This document shows, one piece after another, positions 16,652 through 24,888 of a stretch of 64,000 nucleotides of DNA (within the stretch, counting starts at the first letter, position 1; every line of letters starts with the position of its first letter). This stretch comes from Gammaproteobacteria bacterium (GTDB lineage Bacteria; Pseudomonadota; Gammaproteobacteria; JAPPPA01). The translations under genes were made by a program, and so were the position numbers. The DNA is taken from the NCBI GenBank assembly GCA_030425645.1, contig JAUHZK010000006.1:124001-188000 (forward strand). Direction: 5' to 3'. A model generated the notes under the pieces. It did not search any database. It was not told the origin of the DNA and saw nothing but the letters and a program-made list of their open reading frames with translations.

Positions 16652-17575
16652 TTATGGTTTTCTAAGGGTTAACAGCAGTACGCCCGTCATTACTAGCGCA
16701 ATGCCCGCCAAGTGGTACAGCGTAAACGGCTCGCCCAATATAACAATAGCCAGCAAAATAGTAATAACCGGGCCTAGGGTGCCGACAATGCCGGTTTGTG
16801 CCGAGCCAACCCGAGCGATCGCCTCGCTAATCATAAAGCTGGGTATAACCGTGCTGACCAGCGCCAAGCAGGCCACCCAAAACCAAGCTGCTGGGCTAAT
16901 GGCTAGCAGCCCAAAATCTAGCGTGTGGCTGTAATACAGCAACACAAATACGCTAGAAACGCTCATGGCCAGCGCGGTAAACCAGGTGCTGCCGAGTTTG
17001 TGGATGACACCTTTGCCGAACAGCACGTAAAAGGAATAACTTAGGGCCGATAGCGCCACGAACATGACGCCGAGCTTGGTATCCAAGTTATTGCCGCCGC
17101 TGGCTTCTTGGCTAAAGATCAGCCAAATCCCCGAATAGGTCAGCACTAAGGTAATGACGATATGGCGGTTCAGCGGTGTTTTAAAAAACAGCGCGCCCAG
17201 TAACGACACAAAAATAGGATAGGTAAACAGCGTTAAGCGTTCCAAGCCAGCGGTGATGTACTCAAGGCCTTTGAGGTCTAACCAAGAAGATAAGAAATAG
17301 CCGATAAACCCCAAGAAAACGATAAACAAGGCGTTTTCACGAATCGCTGCTTTGGGTGCGCTAGGTTGCCGCCATAAGTAACCAATAATGACGAGGTAAA
17401 TTGGTAGCGAGATCAACATGCGCAGCATCAGCACGCTGTCGGTATTTAAACCTTCCGCATAAGCTAGCTTGATAAAAATGGATTTCAGCGAAAATAGCGC
17501 CGTGCCTAAAAAGGCTAGGGCAAAGCCTAACCACGGTCGCGCCGTTTGCAGTTGAGCGGTTTGGGGCGTGGTCAT
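16652..17575 (-). CDS. DMT/EamA-family transporter
   Basis: A 307-residue inner-membrane protein with ten predicted helices in two EamA repeats. The second repeat carries the usual conserved end (GPVITILLAIVILGEP). The substrate is unknown; members export amino acids, metabolites or toxic compounds. Its ATG overlaps the ycaQ stop by four bases (17572-17575), so the two are translationally coupled. The downstream sterol-desaturase-family gene follows after 19 bases. Confidence 0.9.
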   Translation of the reverse strand: MTTPQTAQLQTARPWLGFALAFLGTALFSLKSIFIKLAYAEGLNTDSVLMLRMLISLPIYLVIIGYLWRQPSAPKAAIRENALFIVFLGFIGYFLSSWLDLKGLEYITAGLERLTLFTYPIFVSLLGALFFKTPLNRHIVITLVLTYSGIWLIFSQEASGGNNLDTKLGVMFVALSALSYSFYVLFGKGVIHKLGSTWFTALAMSVSSVFVLLYYSHTLDFGLLAISPAAWFWVACLALVSTVIPSFMISEAIARVGSAQTGIVGTLGPVITILLAIVILGEPFTLYHLAGIALVMTGVLLLTLRKP

Positions 17576-18783
17576 AAGGCTTGCTGCAAACCTTGCGTTA
17601 AATGATTGGGGCTTACGCGGCTAACTGATATGGAATCACAGCGCTGAAATTGCCGGAACGGCTTTAAGGCTTCAGCAAGCGCGGCGATTAGCTCGTTTTC
17701 ATCATAGCTCTGTTTTTCCAAGTGCAGGGCGATGATCTCTAAGCGATTTTCGCTGCGATGCGCTTTGCAGTCCATGCGGCCAATAAACTCATCGCCGAAC
17801 AATAATGGCAGGCAGAAATACCCATATTGGCGCTTTGCCGCCGGCACGTAGCATTCAATTTGGTAGTCGAAGTCGAACAGTGCTGCTAGCCGCTGGCGTT
17901 GAATCACCGCGTTATCAAAAGGCGAGAGGATCTTTAGGCGTTTGCTGACGCGGGGCAGGGGCTTTTCAAACTTGCCTTTAGGCAGCAAGAAGACGTCACC
18001 ATTACTTAGTTTGAGTTCTTGCAAGCGGCCTTGGCTGACTTGTTCCGCTAGCAAGGCGGTCATGGCTTGGCGCAGGCCTTTTATCTTGCGTAAATAAATC
18101 AGCCCTTTTAGTGATACTAAACCCTGGCAACGCAGCTGTTGATCTAGCAAATGCCAAGCAAACTCTTCTGTGGACGGTGTGCGGGTATCAGTGCCGCTGG
18201 GCAATACGCGCTCAGTTAGGTCGTAGGTTTTTTCAAAACCCTGCCGGTTGCTCACCATTAAGTCGCCTTGCATATACAACTGCTCTAGTGCTTTTTTGGC
18301 GGGTTTCCAGTCCCACCAGCCGGCGCCTTTTTTCGACTGTCTGTTCTCTAAGTCGCGGGAACGCAATGGGCCATCGGCTCGTATTCGGGCTAGTAACTCG
18401 GCCATCAGCTTTTGGTCTGGGTTCTTATACCAATGCACTTGGCCGCTTTTAATCGCTGCTTTGTAAGGCAGCGAGAAACGGAAATCAGCCATCGGCAAAA
18501 AGGCTGCTGCGTGCGACCAGTATTCAAAAACGTCACCGGCTAATAACAGCTTGTTGAGTAGCTCTGGCTGGTAGTTTGGCACCCGCGACTGCAACACATG
18601 GTGATGCGCGCGCTCAATGACCGAGATGCTGTCGATCTGCACGTAACCAATGTGCTCAATTGCCTCACGCGCACCCGCCAAACCGCGGCCAAACGGCTGT
18701 GCAGCCAATAACCCTTGGGCAGACAGCGCTAAGCGGCGCAGTCGCTGCTTATCTGTTGGATGCTTAATTTCAATAGCAGTCAT
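17572..18783 (-). CDS. ycaQ: YcaQ/AlkX-type DNA glycosylase, winged-helix
   Basis: A 403-residue HTH_42 (DUF1006) protein. E. coli YcaQ removes alkylated bases and unhooks DNA interstrand crosslinks. The catalytic Q-hydrophobic-D motif is present as Q49-I50-D51 within YVQIDSISVIERAHHH, the YcaQ form rather than the QxQ of AlkZ. Other family marks are the FEYWSHAAAFLP segment and the winged helices in the middle. It is coupled to a DMT transporter, and the pair is divergent from the sulfatase gene. Confidence 0.9.
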   Translation of the reverse strand: MTAIEIKHPTDKQRLRRLALSAQGLLAAQPFGRGLAGAREAIEHIGYVQIDSISVIERAHHHVLQSRVPNYQPELLNKLLLAGDVFEYWSHAAAFLPMADFRFSLPYKAAIKSGQVHWYKNPDQKLMAELLARIRADGPLRSRDLENRQSKKGAGWWDWKPAKKALEQLYMQGDLMVSNRQGFEKTYDLTERVLPSGTDTRTPSTEEFAWHLLDQQLRCQGLVSLKGLIYLRKIKGLRQAMTALLAEQVSQGRLQELKLSNGDVFLLPKGKFEKPLPRVSKRLKILSPFDNAVIQRQRLAALFDFDYQIECYVPAAKRQYGYFCLPLLFGDEFIGRMDCKAHRSENRLEIIALHLEKQSYDENELIAALAEALKPFRQFQRCDSISVSRVSPNHLTQGLQQAL

Positions 18784-18880
18784 GGTTGGGCAGTAATTGC
18801 GGTTATCGGCTTGGGTAAGTGAGCTAAGCAGGGTAGTCTTTGTAGCCTAATAAATGCACACAGTGCAATGGGAGAAGACG

Positions 18881-20470
18881 ATGAAAAAGTGGCTCGCCAG
18901 ACTGAGCTTGCTTGTCTGTGGTGTGGTGTTGGCAATATTGCTCGGTCTTTATGGTTTGGTGAAATTTGGCCAGCCCGATACCCAGGGTATTAAACATGCT
19001 CATTACGCCGACGACCCGAACACTGACGCCAGCCAACTCGCCATCAAACCCAATAGGGGCAAGCTTCCAAATATTGTGGTGATTCTGGCCGACGACCTCG
19101 GCTATGGTGATTTATCTTCTAACGGCTCCACCGTGATTCAAACGCCGGAGATCGACAAGCTAGCGGAAGAGGGTATGCGTTTTACCGACTTCTATTCCGC
19201 CATGCCGGTTTGTACGCCATCGCGCGCCGGAATGCTCACGGGCCGTTATCCGCCGCGCACTGGTCTAGTCACTGCAGGCCAAGCCAAGAACGACTCCTTT
19301 ATGCGTAAGGCTATTTATAAGGCTGCCACTATCTTTGCCCAGCTTGGCGTGGTGGACATGCGCGGTGGTGCCAATATGGTCGATGGCTTACCGCAATCGG
19401 AAATTACTATCGCAGAAATGCTGCAAGCGGCTGGCTATGAAACCGCTGCCTTCGGCAAATGGCATTTAGGCGACTTTACCGAACTGCCCGAATACCACCC
19501 GCATGAACACGGCTTTGATCGCTTCGCCGGTTTTAACGTCTCTAATGACGATTGGCCGGTAGCGTATTGGGATGACCAAACCGAACTGGTCGAAGACATT
19601 GGCGTGGTGCAAGAAGACTACACCCGTGAGTTCACCGAAGCCGCGGCCACGTTTATCGAGCAAAACCAAGACAAACCGTTTTTCGTTTACCTAGCGCAGA
19701 AGGATCCGCACCAGCCATTCCATCCATCGCACCATTTTCATGGTATTTCTGACGGCGGCCCTTATGGCGACGCCGTAGCCGAGTTTGATTGGAGCGCTGG
19801 CCATATCGCCCGCACGCTACAGCGCCTAGACCTAGACGAAAACACCTTGCTGATTGTCACCAGCGACAACGGCCCGTGGTTTGAAGGCAGCAGCGGCGGC
19901 CTAAGAGGGCGCAAAGGCCAAACCTATGAAGGCGGTTTCCGCGTGCCCATGGTGGCGTGGTGGCCGGGCACGATTGACGCCGGCAGCGTCGGCACTACGC
20001 CGGGTATGAATATCGACATTTTGCCGACTGCCGCAGAGCTAGCGGGCATTGAACTGCCGCAAGACCGCATTATCGACGGCCAAAGCCTTGTGCCCACGTT
20101 GCTAGAACAAGAAGAACCGTCAGCGCTGAAAAATAGGGCGCTAATCTATTTTGATGATTGGGATGCAGAAGGCTTGCGCCAAGGCGACTGGAAAGTCCTC
20201 ACCAGCCATAACACCTACACCTGGCCACTACCGCTAGACGCTCCCGACAGCTTCGCCGGTAAAGTCGTTGGCGGTCGTGATTACATTCCCGCCGACGGCA
20301 GCGAGCCGGTGCCGACGCTCGGCTACTGGCCCGCGCTTTATAACGTGCGTCGCGATATGCATGAGGCCTACAATCTAGCCGAACGAGAACCTGAGAAAGT
20401 AGACGCGTTAATGACGCAACTCAGCCAGTGGCGAGATGGCTTCTACGCAAATCCACGAGGCTGGAAATAG
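18881..20470 (+). CDS. Type I (formylglycine) sulfatase
   Basis: A 529-residue arylsulfatase-like enzyme that would hydrolyse sulfate esters outside the cytoplasm. The N terminus has one hydrophobic segment (residues 8-28), a signal or anchor. Metal ligands begin with ADDLGYGD (Asp71, Asp72). The maturation signature is Cys111-T-P-S-R followed by GMLTGR, so Cys111 becomes formylglycine. FGKWHLGD and TSDNGPW are further active-site segments. The start at 18881 has GGGAG in front, better than the ATG at 18854. No maturase gene is adjacent; substrate unknown. Confidence 0.93.
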   Translation: MKKWLARLSLLVCGVVLAILLGLYGLVKFGQPDTQGIKHAHYADDPNTDASQLAIKPNRGKLPNIVVILADDLGYGDLSSNGSTVIQTPEIDKLAEEGMRFTDFYSAMPVCTPSRAGMLTGRYPPRTGLVTAGQAKNDSFMRKAIYKAATIFAQLGVVDMRGGANMVDGLPQSEITIAEMLQAAGYETAAFGKWHLGDFTELPEYHPHEHGFDRFAGFNVSNDDWPVAYWDDQTELVEDIGVVQEDYTREFTEAAATFIEQNQDKPFFVYLAQKDPHQPFHPSHHFHGISDGGPYGDAVAEFDWSAGHIARTLQRLDLDENTLLIVTSDNGPWFEGSSGGLRGRKGQTYEGGFRVPMVAWWPGTIDAGSVGTTPGMNIDILPTAAELAGIELPQDRIIDGQSLVPTLLEQEEPSALKNRALIYFDDWDAEGLRQGDWKVLTSHNTYTWPLPLDAPDSFAGKVVGGRDYIPADGSEPVPTLGYWPALYNVRRDMHEAYNLAEREPEKVDALMTQLSQWRDGFYANPRGWK

Positions 20471-20507
20471 CCCTACAATCCGGTAACGCAAAATAAGGTA
20501 ACACCCG

Positions 20508-21230
20508 GTGGAATTTACTGACGTATTAACAAGCCGAAGAAGTATTCGTGCTTTTTCTGATCGCGCGGTTGAAAAAGAGCTGTTGGATGAGATTTTGGCC
20601 GAAGCCTTAGAGTCGCCCTCAAGCTCCAATACCCAGCCCTACAAGCTCGCGGTGGCAACTGGCCAAGAGTGCAAAGCGATTGGCGAAAAGCTGTTGTTTA
20701 AATACAACCGAGCGAATGAAATCCAGAAGAAACCGCTACCGCTAAAAGTGGTGTCGGCGGTTACCAGCGGCGTGATGCCAGACGGCGACTTCAAACCCAT
20801 CATGGGCAAATATCCCGGTATTTTTCAGGAACGCCGCGTGCAAACCGGCATGGGTTTGTACGAAGTGCTAGGCATTGAACGCCACGACAAAGTCGCACGT
20901 GACGAGCAAATGGCCCGTAACTTCACCTTCTTTGACGCGCCAGTCGCTATCTTTGCTTTTGTGCATCCGGGCATGACATTCACTGCATTGGTAGACCTCG
21001 GCATTATGTTGCAGTCCTTAATGCTTTCGGCCACCAATAAAGGCCTAGGCACCTGCGCCCAGGGCGCGCTAGGTATCTGGCGTTCGCCCATAGACGAGCA
21101 CTTTGATGTACCCAAAGACTACAAGCTCGTCTGTGGTGTGGCCTTAGGCTACCCAGAAGAGGCCGAAGTCAACGGCTATCGTCCAGAGAAAGTATCGCTA
21201 GACGATTTGTTAGTGCCGCTAAAGGCGTAA
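20508..21230 (+). CDS. Nitroreductase-family flavoprotein
   Basis: An FMN-dependent NAD(P)H oxidoreductase of 240 residues. The N-terminal RRSIRAFSDRAVEKELLDE and SPSSSNTQPYKLAVATG segments form the FMN site, and the C-terminal GVALGYPEEAEVNGYR is typical. It would reduce nitro compounds, quinones or flavins; physiological substrate not evident. The start is GTG at 20508 with AAGG nine bases upstream. The gene follows the sulfatase by 37 bases and precedes the GerW-like gene by 24, so the three may be one transcript. Confidence 0.92.
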   Translation: MEFTDVLTSRRSIRAFSDRAVEKELLDEILAEALESPSSSNTQPYKLAVATGQECKAIGEKLLFKYNRANEIQKKPLPLKVVSAVTSGVMPDGDFKPIMGKYPGIFQERRVQTGMGLYEVLGIERHDKVARDEQMARNFTFFDAPVAIFAFVHPGMTFTALVDLGIMLQSLMLSATNKGLGTCAQGALGIWRSPIDEHFDVPKDYKLVCGVALGYPEEAEVNGYRPEKVSLDDLLVPLKA

Positions 21231-21254
21231 CCGTAAAACGGGGGACAAGAAGAA

Positions 21255-21569
21255 ATGAAAGAACTCATCACCGAAGAACTAAAAAAGAAACTCACCGCAG
21301 GCCTAGATTCAGTCGGCGCCGACCAGCTTTTCGGCAACCCGATTGAACTGAACGGAGAAACCGTCGTGCCAGTCGCCAAAATTCAGATTGAACTCAGTGC
21401 AGCGGCCAAAGGTTCCGGTGGCGGCACCGCTGGCCTAAAAGGTGCATTAAGCAATGCCACCAAAGGCGACGGCGGGGGAGACGCCAATGCCGGGGTCAAA
21501 ATCAGTATTGAACCGTCTGGTTTTATCTCCACTAAATCTGGTAAGCCTGAACTGGTATTGTTTGATTAG
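21255..21569 (+). CDS. GerW/YtfJ-family protein
   Basis: A 104-residue protein with the GerW (YtfJ) layout: a helical N terminus, then FGNPIELNGETVVPVAKIQIE, a Gly-rich middle (residues 54-77) and a final strand ISIEPSGFISTKSGK. The family was named from Bacillus sporulation and germination, but short homologues are widespread in non-sporulating bacteria, where the role is unknown. It has no signal peptide. It is the last gene before the AT-rich islet. Confidence 0.75.
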   Translation: MKELITEELKKKLTAGLDSVGADQLFGNPIELNGETVVPVAKIQIELSAAAKGSGGGTAGLKGALSNATKGDGGGDANAGVKISIEPSGFISTKSGKPELVLFD

Positions 21570-21606
21570 AGTTAAGCGGCTCTGACCCTTATAGCTGCTG
21601 TAGCCT

Positions 21607-21749
21607 AAAAAAACGTGGTCTGTCCCCGTTTTTGCCGTTGCCGAAAAAACGTGGTCTGTCCCCGTTTTTGTGTCCCCGTTTTTGCCGGTCCCCGTTTTTG
21701 CCGCCGTTTTTGCCCCGTTTTTGCCCTGGTCTGTCCCCGTTTTTGCCCC
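21607..21749. repeat. REP-like array of CTGTCCCCGTTTTTG units
   Basis: About seven degenerate units of (TGTCC)CCGTTTTTG(CC) lie in tandem. Three carry the longer GTGGTCTGTCCCCGTTTTT form and two of these are preceded by AAAAAACG, giving a small AAAAACG...CGTTTTT stem-loop. TGGTCTGTCCCCGTTTTT-type sequences are, from memory, common around REP-associated tyrosine transposases. No such transposase is present here. Spacing is irregular, so it is not a CRISPR. Confidence 0.75.
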
Positions 21750-21828
21750 TTAAAGCTATTGATTTTTGCTTTTTCGCCCGCACTCTAATAATTGAGAAAG
21801 CACTCTCGGTCACTTGAGGAAACCTGTT

Positions 21829-21960
21829 ATGGCTCTTAAACCTGGTCCGAAACCAATAGCTAAATCGACTGGAAAACCAGATAGACGTAGGCGTGATAAT
21901 AAAAGCACCCCAGGCAATACGCCTGGTTTAAAACCTAGTAAGTCTTCAAAAAATAGATAA
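21829..21960 (+). CDS. Small basic Lys/Pro/Gly-rich protein, 43 residues
   Basis: An unrecognised small ORF with a good ribosome-binding site (GAGGAAA, six bases before the ATG) and its own hairpin terminator 17 bases after the stop. The product is strongly basic, with RRRR at residues 19-22, and repeats a Leu-Lys-Pro pattern (LKPGPKP, then GLKPSKSSK). It looks disordered and could bind nucleic acid. CCAGGC...GCCTGG inside the ORF could fold in the mRNA. The function is unknown. The clean translation signals argue for a real gene. Confidence 0.55.
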   Translation: MALKPGPKPIAKSTGKPDRRRRDNKSTPGNTPGLKPSKSSKNR

Positions 21961-21976
21961 AACTGATCGTTAAAGC

Positions 21977-22009
21977 AGGGGCTAACTGGAAGGTTCGCCC
22001 CTTTTATTT
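21977..22009 (+). terminator. Terminator after the small basic protein gene
   Basis: AGGGGC and GCCCCT pair around a 14-base loop, followed by TTTATTT. Confidence 0.65.
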
Positions 22010-22041
22010 ATAGCTCCCGCTAATTGGGGAACTGCTAAAGA

Positions 22042-22067
22042 GCTAAAGGGCTCTGCCCCCCTTTAGC
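22042..22067 (-). terminator. Hairpin at the stop codon of the HEPN-like gene
   Basis: GCTAAAGGG and CCCTTTAGC form a perfect 9-base stem that ends on the stop codon of the minus-strand gene. There is no clear T-tract. Confidence 0.5.
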
Positions 22068-22672
22068 TAGTTTCCATGTTCGTCAAAGTGTGCAGTCCAA
22101 GGTAACTCTAGGGGTTGTACATAGCCAGTTGCGGTCCCTTTTCTTGGGTGCTTTGTTGAAATTGTTTTTATTAATTTTTCAAGAGATTTTTCGGCCTGTT
22201 GTAGACGAACTTCAGAGAAAGCTTGGTTTTCGTCGGCTTCAAAATCGTCTCTTAGGTTCTGAATATGGATGCGGTTTCTCAGTTTTCTCAAGTTATCCAG
22301 TTCCGTATAAACATCTGCCGTCTTGGGGCCTAGTAGCTGATTCTTCCTTGCGCTCGCAATATAGGTTTCAAATTGATCGATTTGTTTGTTTCGAATTTTT
22401 TCAAGTGTTTTTTCGTTGATTCCTTGAACGCCTTCTCTTACGTAGTCTTTTATGCGCATATGAAAATCATATAAAACGGCCTCGGCTATTGATGCGATAG
22501 TGACAATCATTGGCTTTAGTAAGAGCGTTTCTCCTCTCATATAGCTAGCATACAGTTGATTAAGTATTTCGCAGTTATGGCATATATTGTCGCCAACTTT
22601 GAAGTCGCCAATAAAATCAGCGGAGACGGTAAACATGTTTGGACTACTACGTATGAGTTTGGGACGTTCCAT
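22067..22672 (-). CDS. Uncharacterised protein, candidate HEPN domain
   Basis: A 201-residue, mostly helical protein that I do not recognise with certainty. R129-K-L-R-N-R-I-H136 fits the R-x(4-6)-H motif of HEPN RNases or RNA-binding proteins. A CxxC (C31, C34) lies near the N terminus. It has no signal peptide or membrane segment. The ATG at 22672 is preferred: the in-frame TTG at 22693 lies inside the terminator of the upstream BVMO gene. The coding sequence looks poorer in G+C than its neighbours, consistent with transfer. No antitoxin-like partner is adjacent. Confidence 0.6.
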   Translation of the reverse strand: MERPKLIRSSPNMFTVSADFIGDFKVGDNICHNCEILNQLYASYMRGETLLLKPMIVTIASIAEAVLYDFHMRIKDYVREGVQGINEKTLEKIRNKQIDQFETYIASARKNQLLGPKTADVYTELDNLRKLRNRIHIQNLRDDFEADENQAFSEVRLQQAEKSLEKLIKTISTKHPRKGTATGYVQPLELPWTAHFDEHGN

Positions 22673-22679
22673 GCTAACT

Positions 22680-22706
22680 AAAAAGCCCCGCAATGCGGGG
22701 CTTTTC
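22680..22706 (-). terminator. Terminator after BVMO 1
   Basis: AAAAGCCCCGCA and TGCGGGGCTTTT form a near-perfect stem followed, on the minus strand, by five T residues. Confidence 0.88.
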
Positions 22707-22707
22707 T

Positions 22708-24171
22708 TTAGGCGCTTACAACGTCGTAGTCGTTGAAGTTGGGCTTTCTGGTTTTACGTTTGTAGGTAAAGGTAAAACCGGGCCACATATTTACAATTTT
22801 GCCGGTGCTGTCGATATACCAGCTGCTGCAGCCGCTGGCCCATACCGAGGTTTTGAGTTTTTTCTGCACGGCGTTGTCCCAAGCGGTTTGGGCGTCTTTA
22901 CGGGCGTCGATGTATTTCCAACCATTGGCTTTCATGGCCAGCACGGTTTGCTTGATGTGCTGCATTTGGCACTCGAGCATAAACACGGCTGAGTTGTGCG
23001 AGAGGTTGGTGTTAGGGCCGTAGATAAGGTGCAGGTTAGGGAATCCGCTGAGGTTGATACCCTTGTATGCGCTCACGCCGTTTTTCCAAGCTTCGTTTAG
23101 GTCGATGCCATTGAGGCCTTTGAAATCGACTGGCGAAAGGAAGTCGGTGGCTTTAAAGCCGGTGCCGAAGATGATGGTGTCGACCTCTACACGGCGGCCG
23201 TCTTTGGTGATGATGGCGTTTTCTTCTACGCGCTCAATACCGGTGTCGATAATGTCGACATGCTCTTGTGCCAGTGCAGGGAAGTAGTCGTTAGACAGTA
23301 GAATGCGTTTGCAGCCAATGTTCCACTGAGGCGTCACTTTGCGACGTTTCTCTTTGTCTTTAATGGCCGAGTTAATGGCGTATTTTCCGAGCAGGCCAAA
23401 GGCTTTTAGGGCGAACTGGAAGGTGGTGAAACCCAGTGCACGGACTTCGTTTAGCCAGTAAATCCAGTAGCGATAAGCGCGGTCGTAAACCGGCAAGTTT
23501 TTAAACAGCCATTGTTCGAACTTTAGGAATTTACGGTCGGCTTTCGGGGTTACCCAAGCGCCTGAGCGTTGGAATAGGAATAGCTCTTTGGCTTGTGGCA
23601 CAACCTTAGGCACAAACTGGATGGCGCTAGCGCCGGTGCCGATGACAGCAACGCGTTCGCCTTCTAGGTTGTGGTCGTGGTTCCACTGCGCCGAGTGGAA
23701 GGTGGTGCCTTTAAAGTTTTCTAGGCCGGGTAGGTCTGGCGTAGCCGGTTGGCTAAGCGGGCCATTGGCCATAACCACGGTGCGCGCGATGACCACGCCG
23801 CCGCTGGTTTGCAATGTCCAGAGGCCGCTGGTTTCGTCGAACTCGGCTGACTGCAGCTCAGTATTGAAACGAATATTTTTGCGCACGTCGTAGTTGTCGG
23901 CGCAGTCGTTTAGGTAGCCGCGAATCTCTGGCTGCTCTGCAAACTTACGCGTCCAGTCGTGCTTAGGCGCAAACGAGAACGAGTACAGATGCGATTGCAC
24001 GTCGCAAGCCGCGCCAGGGTAGTGGTTGTCGCGCCAAGTGCCGCCCACGCCGTCGGCGCGTTCGATTACTACAAAGTCTTCTTCGCCGGCTTTTTTGAGG
24101 TTAATGGCCATGCCTAGGCCGCCAAAACCGGTGCCAATAATGGCGACGTTAAAAATACTGTTCTGGGTCAT
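22708..24171 (-). CDS. Flavin-dependent Baeyer-Villiger-type monooxygenase 1
   Basis: A 487-residue NADPH/FAD monooxygenase that would insert oxygen next to a ketone or oxidise a heteroatom. The first Rossmann motif is G13-T-G15-F-G-G18. The BVMO fingerprint F153-x-G155-xxx-H159-xxx-W163 is intact, and the NADPH motif GTGASAIQ follows. The C-terminal HNSAVFMLECQMQHI region is typical of the family. The substrate cannot be told from sequence; ketones from sterol, cyclic or alkyl degradation are likely. It is monocistronic, divergent from an SRPBCC protein. Confidence 0.93.
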   Translation of the reverse strand: MTQNSIFNVAIIGTGFGGLGMAINLKKAGEEDFVVIERADGVGGTWRDNHYPGAACDVQSHLYSFSFAPKHDWTRKFAEQPEIRGYLNDCADNYDVRKNIRFNTELQSAEFDETSGLWTLQTSGGVVIARTVVMANGPLSQPATPDLPGLENFKGTTFHSAQWNHDHNLEGERVAVIGTGASAIQFVPKVVPQAKELFLFQRSGAWVTPKADRKFLKFEQWLFKNLPVYDRAYRYWIYWLNEVRALGFTTFQFALKAFGLLGKYAINSAIKDKEKRRKVTPQWNIGCKRILLSNDYFPALAQEHVDIIDTGIERVEENAIITKDGRRVEVDTIIFGTGFKATDFLSPVDFKGLNGIDLNEAWKNGVSAYKGINLSGFPNLHLIYGPNTNLSHNSAVFMLECQMQHIKQTVLAMKANGWKYIDARKDAQTAWDNAVQKKLKTSVWASGCSSWYIDSTGKIVNMWPGFTFTYKRKTRKPNFNDYDVVSA

Positions 24172-24363
24172 GTTGTTGGCTATAAGGGAAGAGCATTAGG
24201 AAATTTTGGCGCGCATTTTACGGATAAAGGCGCTCAGTTGCTAACCCAACTGACGAGCGTTGCGATTGGCTGAAATGCCATGCGCCTCGGTCAATGAATG
24301 TGGCGGTAGACAGTTGTACATTTTTGTCTGAATTTTTTAACAAAAACAAAAGTTGAAGACCCT

Positions 24364-24825
24364 ATGGATATTGATTTGAAACTGGTGAAAACCGGTTCTG
24401 TAAGCGGCAAATCACCAGCCGAGTTGATTGAAGTATTGAGCGATATGCCTGCAACGCTGTCGCATTTCCCTAAATTGCGCCCGATCACCGAGTTGGCTGC
24501 AAACCGCTACCGCTGGGATCTAGAAGCCATTGGCGCAGCTGGCGTTGAGCACGAAGTCAGCTTTGCGACTGATTTTGAAACCGACGTGGACGCGGGCGAG
24601 ATTCGTTTTAGCGCCGTAAAAGGCGAAGGTAACGCAATGATTTCTGGCGTATTCCGTGCGCAAGAGAGTGGCGGTGCTACCGAGTTGGTACTAGAAGTAG
24701 GCGGAACCTTAAGTGACATTAAAGTACCGATGTTGCTACGTGGCCCAGCTAAGCCATTTATTAAAGGCATGTTTGAAAAGCTGGTAGACCGCTTTGTAGA
24801 GCGCGTGTCTGAAGCGCACGGCTAG
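24364..24825 (+). CDS. SRPBCC (START-like) family protein
   Basis: A 153-residue cytoplasmic protein predicted to form a helix-grip fold with a hydrophobic ligand pocket. It starts with a beta strand (DIDLKLVKTGSVSGKSP), has the PATLSHFPKLRPI helix region and central beta strands, and ends in a long helix (KPFIKGMFEKLVDRFVERV). It is recognised by layout rather than by a catalytic motif. It lies next to a BVMO and might carry a lipid or hydrophobic intermediate, which is inference. A terminator follows. Confidence 0.65.
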   Translation: MDIDLKLVKTGSVSGKSPAELIEVLSDMPATLSHFPKLRPITELAANRYRWDLEAIGAAGVEHEVSFATDFETDVDAGEIRFSAVKGEGNAMISGVFRAQESGGATELVLEVGGTLSDIKVPMLLRGPAKPFIKGMFEKLVDRFVERVSEAHG

Positions 24826-24858
24826 CTTAGCCTTGTTGCCGCTATGGCAGCGCCCGAT

Positions 24859-24888
24859 AAAACGCCGCTTATATAGCGGCGTTTTTTG
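24859..24888. terminator. Bidirectional terminator
   Basis: AAAACGCCGCT and AGCGGCGTTTTTT form a stem with a TATAT loop. It overlaps the stop of the acyltransferase pseudogene and ends the SRPBCC gene. Confidence 0.9.

Noticed and set aside
21607-21749. CRISPR array
   Set aside because: Units are short and unevenly spaced, and there are no unique spacers of constant length or cas genes.
21589-21813. Minus-strand ORF of 74 codons
   Set aside because: It is a translation of the REP-like repeats (repeating GKNGDRP), with no ribosome-binding site or family.
22673-22693. TTG start for the HEPN-like gene
   Set aside because: It lies inside the BVMO terminator stem, so the ATG at 22672 is more likely.
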